DNA of 64,000 nucleotides from Pestalotiopsis fici W106-1. Lineage: Eukaryota; Ascomycota; Sordariomycetes; Amphisphaeriales; Sporocadaceae. The notes under the pieces were generated by a model. That model made no database searches, was not told the DNA's origin, and saw nothing but the letters and a program-made list of their open reading frames with translations. A program made the position numbers and the translations under genes. Location of the stretch: the NCBI RefSeq assembly GCF_000516985.1, contig NW_006917092.1, positions 822,619 to 886,618 on the forward strand, given 5' to 3'. Shown here piece after piece: positions 45,856 to 56,922 of the stretch. Each line of letters opens with the position of its first letter. The stretch's first letter is position 1.

Positions 45856-47531
45856 CTATCGCTTCTTGAACTGCACCATCGGTCCATCTCTCATACATAC
45901 GAACGCATCATAGGTCTGATACTGTTCCGCATTCCGGCGTCCAGGTTTTCCATTCATCGGGTCGCCAGCGCCAAGCTTGTTCTCGGCATCCGGTCTGAGC
46001 TCAAAGTTGAATACAACCTTGGCCATGACAATGGTCATTTCCATCCAGGCAACCTGCTTACCCGGACAGCCACGGGATCCATAGGAGAATGCACAGAATC
46101 CAGATTCGGCCAGCTCAACACTCTCCTCTGTCGCACCGTCCTCGCCGACAATCCAACGCTCCGGCTTGAACTGGAAAGGATCCTGAAAGACGTCCTTGCT
46201 GTAACTGAGACAATACAAGCCGACGCTGATGTCCGTCCCCTCGGGGAAGTACTGGCTATCAGCAGTCGTGCCACCCTTCATGACTGTTCGCGAAGGCTCC
46301 GCGCTCACTGGTGGTGTCATGCGAAGAGCCTCCTGGATGAAGGCGCGCAGGTACTTGCAGCTACCAAGCTTGGGCCCGCTTCTGATCTCGGCCGCACTCT
46401 CAAACGTCGAGAGAACCTCCTTTGCGAGCTTCTCCTGAACCACTCGGTTTCGAGCCAGATAGAAGAACATGGCACTCATGATGATTGAGGTAGTATCGGA
46501 ACCAGCAATGATCAGAGACTCGGCCTCACCATAGAGTTCATCCAGTGGAAATCCTCTCTTGCCTGTCTCTGGATCCACCGCGTGGAAAAGGTAATGAAAG
46601 AAGTCCTTGCGCCCTTCGACCGTCTTTTCCGATTTCTCCAGGTCGGCTTCCATCTTGGTACGGTCTGCAAGACACTTTTCCACAAACGATTCCCAATTCT
46701 TCAGAGCCGGAGGCGATGCGAAGGACAGCAGGTAGTCCAACCCTCTTGGCTTTGCCCATACCCAGAATCCAGCAAACGGCGAGTAAGCAATAGGATGCAT
46801 GAGCACCAGAAACTCTGCCATGAGATGGGGTACATATCGTAGCTCGCTCTTGGGCTCCTTCATGTCAAAGGACTTTCCAAAGCAGAGATCGCCCAGGATG
46901 TCAAAAACAAGCCAGTTGACCCAATCGGCCATGTTCAGGGACTGCGACCAACCGCTGGTGCCCCTAGCAGCCTCGCTGGCAATAAGTTCACACCACCTGT
47001 CAGCATTGGACAGCACGAATGGCTCAATAGACTTGAGCGCCTCGTTTGAGAATGCCTGATTGAGCACCCGGCGCTTTCGCGCATGGGTTGCAATGGTCGT
47101 GCTGTTCCATGTAGTCAATGCATCTACGTTTCGTGGCCAAACTTCATAGTAGAGGGCCTTCTTGACGTTGCCCTGAGGCCCAAAAAGTGTACGATATGCC
47201 GCAGGCGTGTTGATGAGCACGCTGTTTGGGCGGTAGCGAAACGTGTGACCTATACGCCGGGGCCGTTAATTGTTGATTTCTGTGGTCGGTTATAGTGCTT
47301 ACCATATTCCTCTTGTAGGCGCCAAAGCCAAATATGCCTGTCTCTTTTGAGGGTATGCCAATAGGATGGGAAACTCGACACACGAGCCAAGAATGGGCCG
47401 GGATACTTTGCAAGAGGGTGGAAATATAGTCGGTAAATCGCAGTTGTGATCACACAAGCGAGGGCCAAGGCAGAAGCCCAGGCGAACAAGTCGCAGGTCG
47501 ACGCCCTTCGAAGCAGAGACTCAAGATACAT
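45856..47531 (-). CDS. Cytochrome P450 monooxygenase
   Basis: Two exons (47303-47531, 45856-47249) with a 53-bp intron; 540 residues. The N-terminal membrane anchor (FAWASALALACVITTAIYRLYF) is followed by the proline-rich hinge HPLAKYPGP. I-helix oxygen-binding motif AGSDTTS, K-helix ExxR as EALR, PERW motif (FKPERW), and heme-binding loop FSYGSRGCPGKQ with the Cys ligand are all present. It resembles the fungal microsomal P450s common in secondary-metabolite pathways and detoxification; I cannot assign a CYP family. An upstream in-frame ATG at 47603 would add 24 residues not typical of an anchor. Neighbours give no firm pathway. Confidence 0.94.
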
Positions 47532-49820
47532 CTCTGTCAGCGTCGGAGGATCTGTCAAAAGATGGATTGATGAGGTCTGCAGGATTTTGTTTGCATGTTG
47601 CATCCATATGCTGCAGGAAAAAAAGTGTCAATGGCGGAGCAATCCACTTTGCATTTCATATCAGGCAAAGCATGATGGAGTCCGGATAACTTCCAGGACC
47701 ACCCTGGGGACACCATTGGATTATATTTGGCAGGGCTGCTGATGTCGAGCCACTTATAAGAGTACACTTTTCTCTACACATTCTCGGCAATTTACAGGAT
47801 GTATGCTCCCTAGAAGTCGACACTGGAGGTATTTGGAGGGGCACAGCCTTCATTATCTGCCGACATGATGCGAGTGACGTTCGCAGCGAATAAGTATGGC
47901 AATATGCTGCTACTAGCAAGCTACGCATGACTTGGCCATGATGTCAAAAACGTGAGATGCAAGTGGTTGATTTGATGCCACGGCAAGCGGCCCAATGGGA
48001 ATTTGAGCATACGTCTTTCGGTGGCCCACGCGGATACCTGATCCGAAATTGAAATATGGATATCCATGGGACCGCCTAGCTGGGCCCCCGAGGGCCCTAT
48101 CATTGTGCTGGGATTGCGCTGAAGAAAAGCGAATCGTCAAATTGCCGACGCAGGCATAGCAAACCTGGTAGGGCCGTTTTCTCTTTTCTGGGGCAGTTCA
48201 TGGTCTCTGCGGAGCCTGTCCTCCACCCGGTTTGCTGCCGGTTCGATAGAAGCACCGACAAAATCTACTGTTGTGGCAGGCTTCTATTGAAGTTGCGATT
48301 TACACATACAAATGCATATCTAACTGATTATCATCCGCCGGTTCTTTTTCTCCTTATTTGTACAGAAATAGGGAAAGTCGATATTTCTTCTAATTTCTCT
48401 TGGCAGAATGGTCATAAAAACTGCATGGCATTCTTGCGGCTAGTACCAATCGCTAGAAACTGAGTATTAGACATATGGCATGGCCAATGTGCTTGTTCAA
48501 GTTTTTATGTTTCCGACAGAACCGGTGCATGCATGATGCAGCACAGCGATTTCACCCTTAGAGAAATGTTCTTTCCAAAAGTCGACGCGGCCCGCAATGG
48601 AATCTTTCGCCCTACAAGGATGCCAATCCTATGAATTGCTGCTTAGGTGTTCGCGACCCACAGCCTGCGGATATAAGCCCAATCGACCGACAACATTGAG
48701 CGGCGCACGCCGGGCTGACTTTTGTGAACGCGACCTAGATAATCATTGTCTGTCTGTGTTGCGTGATGGAATTCCATGCAACTCGACTGACGCAAGCGGT
48801 CAAAAGAGTCTGCTATTCGAGTGTGAGGAGGGCTCCAGATATTTCTGTCTGTATGAAACAAACTGGCCCAAGTTTGGCGCTAATCGTGAATACTAGAGCA
48901 AGCGTCAACGTCCTCGCAGGCGGCGGCTACGGTAGGTATGCCCGAGTACGACTAACTTGAAAACATGTAGTTTACTCTCTAGACCCACATGGTGATGAAG
49001 ATTCAGCATCATCGGCTATTAGTGCAGTTTCGTGCAAGGTGGACTTGAGAGACTCTACGGATGCTCCAGTTGAAAATCTTTGAAAACCTTGGGACCATCG
49101 AGTTGCCTCATTTTTTCATCCATCAGACCTCGGAAAGAACGAAAGAAACACTGGACAGCCTCGTCCTTGGGCCTGCGGAAGCAATAGTCCGGGCAGGTCC
49201 CAGTCCACCGGGCACGTACGAAGATGCAGAGGACCAGACTTGCGTTGAGTATACTACCGCGAATATGAGGAGTATCCCCGGAACTTGGAAGACCAGAACA
49301 AGTCGATATTCCCGGGGCCACCGACAAACCCAGCTACGGCTCTTCCATCCGAATCTTTGCAACATGGTCTATAATCCCAAAAATCCACTTTTACCTTGTA
49401 TATTATAATGTAGTGTATGGAGACATGCGCGCCCTAGATGTTGATTTCCCTTACCATCCCTGGCACGGAGGGAAATTTTCGCTCTGTCTGCCCTGAACAA
49501 TGATCGCCAGAGTACGCTGCCATCCACCTGATGGAAAGATAGTTCCAGTGTGCTGGGCCGCGGGGATCATGAGTCTTGTCAATAATGTGCACGTGCCCAT
49601 GACCAGTGTCTCGGTCCTGAAGTGATTCTCGACGCAAAATGTTCTGCTCAACACTTCAGTGGCAATCATTGTTTAGGCTGGTACAGCGATAGATCTTTTG
49701 CTACCTTTCGGTGGCTTTTGCTGTGTGGGAAGAAGGTGGTTCGTCCCATGTCAGTCGGGTCTTGAGTCTGTTCAACAACAACAGAAACAACGGGCACATT
49801 GATTCGACTTCAATGCCACG
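47532..49820. other. 2.3-kb interval without recognisable genes
   Basis: Holds the P450 promoter and the promoter of the rhodopsin-domain gene. Several 60-115 codon open frames exist on both strands but none shows a motif, signal peptide or splice context. Confidence 0.5.
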
Positions 49821-51293
49821 ATGGCGGAGGATCTAGAGCAGTTCAGGGCGAGGCTCAACGGAGCTGCAATATCAACCTATATACTCGTCATGTTGGTCGT
49901 GCCTCTCAAGTTATGGTGTCGGACTGCTGTATCCGGATGGAAGGGTCTAGGGTTGGACGACTACCTTTGTGTATTGGCACTAGCTTGTGCCAACGTATTC
50001 TTCTACATTTGCATGTGCGGTGAGTTTCTCTCTTCCAGACGTGCTGGCGTACCTGCATCTTTGATCCATTGATATGGAGACTAATCATGACCGCGGTAGG
50101 CATGTGGCCGTACCTTGCTCGACATGCTCTCGAGGATGTGCCGCTTCCACAGGTCATTGACTTTCTTCGCTTTCTATTTGCTGGTCAGTTGTTCTACGTG
50201 ATCTCTCTGGCCATGATCAAGTACACTATCCTGGCATTCTACTGGCGGCTGTTTTCGTTGCGAGCAAGAATCCCAATTTTCATTGGCCTCTTTATCGTGA
50301 CGGCCTGGGCTATATCGATCGTAAGTGCTTTCTCATACTGCTTTGACTTGCTGTCGTCTTCTGCAGCTTGAACTGAGTGTGCTAACTCATGTCCTCGACC
50401 CCTAGATCTTCCTGGTGATCTTTACGTGCTCGCCCATTTCTGCACAATGGGATCTCACCATTACAGATTCGAAATGCATCTCCCTGGGGGTGGTGTATAT
50501 CTCCGGGTCAACGCCCAACGTGATTACAGACTGGTTGATCCTGCTGGCGCCGATCCCATACGTGGCACGGCTACACGCACCACTTGCGCAGCGACTCGTT
50601 CTTGCAGGCATGTTCATGCTCGGCTGCTTTGTGGCCATTGTTTCGATCATCCGCCTCACCATTCTCGTCGGCATCCCGCTTTCGTCGAGCGATGTTACCT
50701 ACAATACCAAGGAAGTCATTGTCTGGTCCACCGTCGAGATCAATATCGGTCTCGTCAGCGCTTGTCTACCGTCCATGAAACCGGCGCTGCATCTGCTTGG
50801 AATCGACCGCTTCGTGCCAGGCGTCGCAGGGAGCCCGAATCATAACCAACAGCAACAGCAGCAGCAGCAGACGCCCGGAGCCGGCGTCGGACCTTTCCCG
50901 CCCACCATTGGCGCAGCGCCGAGCGAGAGGTCCAAAGGGCCAGGAGGGAAAAAGTCAAAGAGCAGTTTGGGCATTGGGAGGTCACGGTCCCGCAAGACGG
51001 TCGGCGTCGGTCTCTTTTCGAGTCTCACCGGGCTGACCAAGCTGGACGACGACGAGTACGAGGATGATAGCTTCCAAATGATTGGGCAAGCGCATGCGCG
51101 GCACGGCAAGACGGAGATTAATGTCGAGTCGTCGGGGCGGCGCGGTGGGGATCAAACCAGCGACGAGGAGTCCGAATCGGGACGGGGGCAGAAGCACCTC
51201 CAAGTCGATGGGGGCATTAGCGTGCAAAAGGATTGGAGGGTCATGAGGGACGAGAAGAGGAGGAGTCAGCGCGCGAGCCAGTGCATTGGTTAG
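49821..51293 (+). CDS. Fungal rhodopsin-domain integral membrane protein
   Basis: Three exons (49821-50019, 50100-50320, 50406-51293); 435 residues. Seven hydrophobic helices are visible, beginning AAISTYILVMLVVPLKLW and ending EINIGLVSACLPSMKP. Hallmarks of the fungal rhodopsin-like family are LGLDDYLCVLAL after helix 1, MIKYTILAFYWRLF in the middle, CSPISAQWD in the extracellular loop, and VWSTVEINIGLVSACLPSMKP at the end of helix 7. The cytoplasmic tail is long and hydrophilic, with a poly-Gln run and Ser/Arg-rich stretches. These proteins are presumed plasma-membrane sensors (PTH11-like group), but the ligand is unknown. There is no CFEM domain at the N-terminus. Confidence 0.9.
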
Positions 51294-51550
51294 CATATGA
51301 GGGACTTCCACGATGAATTGATGAGACAGTCATGATTGATACGACGGAATTGAATGCTCGCGATATCCATTTGACGCGTGCTTGAGTAGTTATGGTTGCA
51401 CCATCGTAAATCGTGAGTTGGATTAAATGTTGGCTGGGTAAGAGTTTGACATCTATTCACAACCTCTATTGTTGTTCTATACCATCCCCCACGAGCGTCA
51501 TTCTACACCAATTCGCCCGTTTCTTTTATGTTTACAACAAGACAAGCCCC

Positions 51551-52952
51551 TTAAGCCAGGGTCTTGACCTCACCATCCTTGAGCTTGCCGGCGTCGACGA
51601 GTCTCTTGGTCTCCTCGGCCCAGACGCTCTTGATCTCGTCGGCAACCTTGAGACCGTTGAGCTTGCCAGCAAGAGCAGCAATCTCATCAGGATCAATCTT
51701 GCCCTGGATAATGTCAACGTCACCCAGAACCGAGTCGATCTGGGCGGCGCTGGCGTCACCGCTGCCAGCAAAGTAGTTGGCGTCCTTGACACTGCCCTTG
51801 AGGATACGCTTGTTCTTCTTGACGGCGGTCTTGGCAGCCTCCTTGGCCTTCTTCGAGGCCTCGCGGTCCGTCTTTGCCTTTTCCTCGGCCTCCTTGGCGG
51901 CCTTCTCCTCAGCCTCCTTCTTGAGACGGGCCTCCTCCTTGGCCTTGCGCTCGGCCTCCTCGCGCTCAAACTTCTTCTTGTTCTTGGCGGCGTGGGCCTC
52001 CTGCTTGAAGCGCTTGATACGCTCGTCACCAGCCAGGCAGTCATCGACCAGCTTGCGGAGACGGGCATTGTCCTCGGCCTTCTTCTTCTTGCGGGCGTTC
52101 ATGTTCTTGCGCTCCATGTGACGCTTCTGGTCACGGTTCTCATTGTCATCGGGCACATCCTCGTCAAGGTACTCAAAGGACCTCCAGCTGTCAAAGTTGT
52201 ACCAAAAGTTGTAGAAAACGTCAACCTCCTCCTTGGTGGAGTTCTCGCCGCCGAGCTGGGGCACGGGCTGGATCTTGCTGAAGCGGGACTCGGACTTGAA
52301 GACTCGGCCCCAGGTCTTGTAAAAGTTCTTCTGGGCCTCCTTCTTGCTCGGGGGCTCAACATCGGCCTTTTCGTCGACCGAGTCGAACTGGCGACGCTTG
52401 ACGGGGTCGAGCAGGACATCGGTGGCCTTTTGGATGCACTTGAAGAAGTTGTCGTCCTCGGTGGCACCCGAGGCAGCCTTCTTGTCGGGGTGGTGCTTGA
52501 GGACCTTCTTGCGGTGGGCACGCTTGATCTGGTCCTCGGTGGCCTTCCATCGGTACTTGGTTATACCCAGAACCTCGTAGTGATCTTGCGACTGTAGTTA
52601 TAGAACGTTAGTATAGCTCCCATTGTGTGGTCTTGAGTGGGGAAAAAGCCCAACATACCTTCCAGTCCTTGGCCTCCCGCTGGAGCATCATGGGGTCCTC
52701 GGGCTCGCTGTCATCACTGTCGTCGTCCTTCTCAATCTTCTTGGCGGCATTCTGGGCCTCGATGCGGTCGTCCTCGGAAAAGGTGCGCTTGTGGCGGGCA
52801 CGACGGGCGTGGGCCAGGAAGTGAGGGCCAACAGGCTCAATGGTGCGCTTGGTGGAAGTGGTGACGGAAGCAATGGGCTTGAAGTCCTTCTCTGCCGACC
52901 AGCCCTCGGGGAGGGTGGGGAGGGGCTTCGAAACAACAGTAGCGGAAGCCAT
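51551..52952 (-). CDS. ZUO1: Zuotin, ribosome-associated DnaJ-type co-chaperone
   Basis: Two exons (52659-52952, 51551-52591); 444 residues, close to yeast Zuo1 (433). After an N-terminal segment of about 95 residues comes the J domain with the HPD motif (KHHPDKK), starting at DHYEVLGI right after the splice site. The zuotin-homology region follows (VDVFYNFWYNFDSWRSFEYLDED), then a long charged Lys/Glu/Ala-rich helix (EEARLKKEAEEKAAKEAEEK) that in zuotin binds the ribosome, and a small C-terminal bundle. Zuotin forms the ribosome-associated complex with Ssz1 and stimulates Ssb Hsp70 on nascent chains. It shares a 405-bp divergent promoter with MZM1. Assignment is firm. Confidence 0.96.
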
Positions 52953-53357
52953 CTTTTGTTCTTTGTTTTCGTCTGCTGTAAACGAACTGAAAGATGATCG
53001 CAAGCAGCCAAAAGAGAGCAGCTCGCTGACCGTGGGCAGATTTTGGGGAAATATTTTTCTGACCGATTGGCAGGGATTAGCGCCACAAAAACCACTAGCA
53101 GTGGATAACTAGAGAAGCCTTACGCCACACTTGTACAAGGTACACTGTACTTGATAGTGTTCAGCTATCCTCTTGCGCCACGATTTTTTCTCTGAACGAC
53201 GGGCCTCGTACAGCAACGAAAAGAGCCGGATCGCATCTCGAGAAACAGCCCAATTCTTATGCAATTGGTCAACTTGGAAGCCGCTTTACCAGATTCAACC
53301 GTAGACTTGATCCTCTTGTCGTAATATCGTTATTCAAGCGCCCAGTCTTCACACACC
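52953..53357. promoter_or_regulatory. Divergent promoter of zuotin and MZM1
   Basis: The start codons of zuotin (-) and MZM1 (+) are 405 bp apart on opposite strands, so this interval must contain both promoters. I see no motif I can name with confidence. Confidence 0.65.
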
Positions 53358-53804
53358 ATGGCAGCAATTGCAGCATACAGGCATCTGCTCCGCGCAGCCC
53401 GCATTGCCTTTCAGGGTACTTATCCCCCTGAACCACGATACCCGTGTGTATCTGCGCATATCTGACCGATATTCCAGGAGACCAACCGATCTTGAACGCA
53501 GCGCGCGCCCAAATTCGTACTGGCTTTCGCGAGAATGCATCTCTAGACCCCAAGAGCCCCGAGATTGATGGCCACATTAAACACGCCGAAGACGTGGCAA
53601 CGATACTGCGAGAGAATGTTGTACAAGGCAGAAGGAGTGGCGACAAGTATAGTACGTCGATCAGAAACATTCGGCTTCGACCAGTGGCTAACACGGTAAA
53701 CAGAGTTGAGGATACACGAGCACACGGAACGCGGCGACAACGATACAGTCAAGATGGCAGGAGGAAAGACGGTCAAGATCGGTGGTGGCTGCTGCTCCAG
53801 CTAA
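53358..53804 (+). CDS. MZM1: Mitochondrial zinc maintenance protein 1 (LYR-motif assembly factor)
   Basis: Three small exons (53358-53415, 53478-53651, 53704-53804) give 110 residues; phases fit at both introns. The N-terminus [14 protein letters not shown] carries the LYR-type motif (A-Y-R-x-L-L-R) followed by the usual AF. The middle is [26 protein letters not shown] ([16 protein letters not shown]), typical of MZM1 orthologues, which end in a short glycine/cysteine tail as here (KIGGGCCSS). MZM1 (human LYRM7) binds the Rieske iron-sulfur protein in the mitochondrial matrix and stabilises it for insertion into complex III. Because of the small exons it is easy to miss in automated annotation. 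Confidence 0.92.
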
Positions 53805-54014
53805 ATCTGATTACTACCCTGCGAAACCTGTATCTACATATGAAAGCCTTATAAAGGCCGTGTACAAACTTGTACTATTAGCAACGACATGATACCCTGC
53901 TACGAACAACACGCGATCCTAATATCGTCTAGTGATTCTCCGAGCTTCCTTCTCACGAATCTCATCCTCCTTATAACCATGTCTGGCTCACTCTTGGATG
54001 AAGTGGACAGGGTG

Positions 54015-55168
54015 CTACTGCGTATCTTCCATCTTAGGCTGAATCATAGATACACCGTCAGATAGCAGGGAATTAGGAGTCTTGGATTCCAGAGACTCTG
54101 ACGTGCGCGTGGGATCGCTACCACGGGTGCCTTGTCGTATGTCCCAATCTTCCGTACGTGAGGCCATGCAAAGCAGTCGATCCTTAATCTCAGAGTGGTC
54201 ATGGTAACGGCACCAATCCAAATTTGGATCAGGAAGACCATGCGGGGTGTTGACACCGTAGTTGGCGCGTTGGAGGACACGACGCAAGATCTCGGCAATG
54301 GCCACTCCGGGGAGCGAGACGAGTTTGGCCTGTTCCCATTCACCGTCGTGCATGATGAACGCGGTCCAGTCAATCAGGAACCTGTTTAGAGGGCCATCCC
54401 ACTTGGCGCGTCGGAGGACTGCGTTGATGAGTGGTGAGTACAACACGACATTGTGTGGTGCGCACAGAAGGCGCTGCCAGGCAAGCACGCAAGCATTGAT
54501 GAGGGTCGTGATGTTTCCCTGGAGGGCGAAGATGTAGAGATCCAAGACCCGACCCAGAGTGTGAGCTATTGGGTCCCCTGAGAACATGGTATACCACTGA
54601 ATAACTCATGATTAGCGATCGCCAGGATAAGTCGAGTCATCATCTTGGAAGCATTTTGCCCAGCACAGAAGAAATAGCATGACAATCACGGTCGGACGGA
54701 AAACACTTACCGGAGCGATGTCGGCAGGGGCACCATCTGAATCTTGACCTTCAGCTCCCATGTTATACTTTGGGATATTGGCGCACAAATCGAACTTGAG
54801 CGCCTCCTCGACATCAATGCGGCCGTTGGTCAGGCCTCTGACCTCAATAGCGCCAGTCTCCAACCAGGTGACAAAGCTCTGCACAGTCTCGAGGCGCCAT
54901 CCGTGGAACTTGACGGCCGGCATCTCGGCAAGTTGAATAAACACGGGGGCTTTCTTGCAGAGCTGACTCTTGTAGACATAGTGCGTAATGACCCGACTGC
55001 CGTCTACCACGACTAATCTAGTGCACTCATCTGACGGAAGCACTCTGCAACAGACGTCTCGTAAGCGCTCGAGAAGGCAAATGATGGAATATTATGTGCA
55101 TCCGAGGGCTGATAGGAGGGTGTGACTTACTGGTCCTGCTCTTCTTCCTTCTTTGGAAGGAACGCCAT
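54015..55168 (-). CDS. BTB/POZ-like domain protein
   Basis: Three exons (55131-55168, 54711-55044, 54015-54596); 317 residues. The first exon encodes only MAFLPKKEEEQD and part of the next codon. The second carries a BTB-like fold: RLVVVDGSRVITHYVYKSQL, then KKAPVFIQL and WRLETVQSFVTWLETGAIEV, matching the beta-strand, helix and L-x-x-F/Y-x-x-W-L pattern of fungal BTB proteins. The third exon is helical and may be a BACK-like extension (LDLYIFALQGNITTLINACV). Such proteins are usually protein-interaction modules, sometimes Cul3 adaptors; no partner domain is seen. Convergent with MZM1. Confidence 0.78.
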
Positions 55169-56586
55169 GATGGGAGACTCGGTGATTGTGGTGATGCGAG
55201 TGGATGCGGCAGATTGCAAAAGATTGCGCCAATTCCAAGGTCCTGCAGTGTGAAGATTTGGAAAAGAAAAACTTGCTAAGCTGGTGCCTGGTAGAAAACC
55301 CTCCCAAGTGGTTGTGCTGTGGCAACAACGGAACCTCGCTGGAGGTGCAAACGGCTGGTTGGGTTACTTACGGCGGGCAGGTTTTCAAACACTGAACGAG
55401 GCAAGAGCTTGATGAAGGGGGGACCTCCAGACCACCAACATCGCATCTGCTTACTCTGTTAATTTCTTGTCCCAAGGTGATTAAATACTGTAAAGTGACC
55501 AGTGCCGTGAGCAAGCGGAAGCGCTTCGCTTCGCTGGATCAGCCTGCATGCTGTTGAAAATTTTGCAATATAAGGTTATGATACCAGCGCCACGACGTAC
55601 GCCGTGCTTTTCCTCGAATTGATCGAGAGCGCTTCTGACTCAGAGAGAGGATATCGGTAACCATTGCCCCCAGGTTGCTTTGAGCCTCTTCAATACAGTC
55701 AACATATTGCGATAACGGTAGAGGCCGTCGCTCGTAACCAGTCGGCTGTTCAGTTTATCTATGATGATAATGGCCGCTGATTTGGTGATTTTCCGCCCTA
55801 CACGCCAGCAATGAAGTACCGTCATTCCAAGTCGCGATGCAGCATCCCTAAGCCATCCTAACTATTGGACTAAACATTCAAGATTTATCTCTGCACTGAG
55901 CATTTTGAATGGTGCCGATACGCCGGCTATGAACAATGCCGCCGACAATCAGGCAACGTGCCCAGTAAATTCCGATGTAGTTGCGCGTGTGATCGAGAAC
56001 GAGCCTGGCAGAATCGGATTGCCATCATTTTAGTGTGTAACAGGTAGTCTGTTCAGCGCTCTACCACTGAAGTGCCATTCATACGTAATAGGCAGAGGTT
56101 CGCTTAAAGGCATTCCCGGAGCACCAAAGTGAATTCTGAAAGCAGACTTCAGCTGCCGTCTTCAATGGGACTGCCGTAAGCCCGGAATGCCATTGATCCG
56201 ATGACCAACTATCGCTTTCATTATCCGCAACGGGTCTTCAGTATCTAACCTTCGGAGCAAGACATTTCTGGCGTTTCGAGAGAGAGAGAAAAAAAAAGAC
56301 AAATTAAATAAATAAAAAATCAGTGAGTTCGTTAGTACCGGCAAGATCTTGATTAAATAGATAGATGATGTTTACAAATCCGACCATGATATTCATGATG
56401 TTGGATGCATGCAGCGAAATTGTGGTTGAACTTGCTTCAATGGACATGTTGATTATTTCATTACAATGTAGTTTGTAGTTCTTCAGGTCCTTTACTTGTG
56501 AATCATGATGTTACTATAATACGGCTAATTACCTAAACTGGCTCCCGCATTATAGCACTCTGTCATCCCATGGCCCACATAGCAGT
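55169..56586. other. Intergenic region
   Basis: Promoter of the BTB-like gene and 1.2 kb further with no supported gene. Scattered short open frames are unremarkable. Confidence 0.5.
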
Positions 56587-56697
56587 GAGTCGCTGAGCGA
56601 CTCGCGCAGTGGGTCTGTGGTGAGTCGCCCGTGGGGCCGTTAGTGAGTCGCACACTGAGTCGCCTATCAAGTCCCTCCTGGTTTAATAAGCGAGTCG
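56587..56697. promoter_or_regulatory. Cluster of six GAGTCG motifs upstream of the FAD monooxygenase
   Basis: GAGTCG occurs at 56587-56592, 56622-56627, 56645-56650, 56657-56662 and 56692-56697, and inverted (CGACTC) at 56598-56603, all within 111 bp. The first and the inverted copy form a palindrome around CTGAG. Four direct copies read TGAGTCGC. The motif resembles half-sites of bZIP binding sequences (TGAGTCA-like), and a bZIP regulator gene lies in the same cluster. It sits 226 bp before the chosen start at 56923. Regulatory function is inference. Confidence 0.5.
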
Positions 56698-56922
56698 ACC
56701 GTCGGACTGTCGCACCATATGGATATACCGGTGATTCTCTCGCGAGGGTGACATCAAATCTCAAAGCATAGTGGAGATGATTCAGAAATTTCCAAGAAGG
56801 GGGGCCAGCACAGCCATGGCCGATGATGCCGCGAACAATGTATATAAGAACAATAACCACGGTATGCCGTCGAGGAACAATACAGAAATCCCATCCTCAT
56901 GCAAACCAGCAACTTTGAAAAA

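Noticed and set aside
48597..48896. 99-codon plus-strand open frame
   Set aside because: No motif, no splice context, start and codon use unremarkable.
51413..52597. 394-codon plus-strand open frame, very Leu/Val-rich
   Set aside because: Exactly antisense to zuotin. It is the mirror of Lys/Glu-rich codons, with no independent motif.
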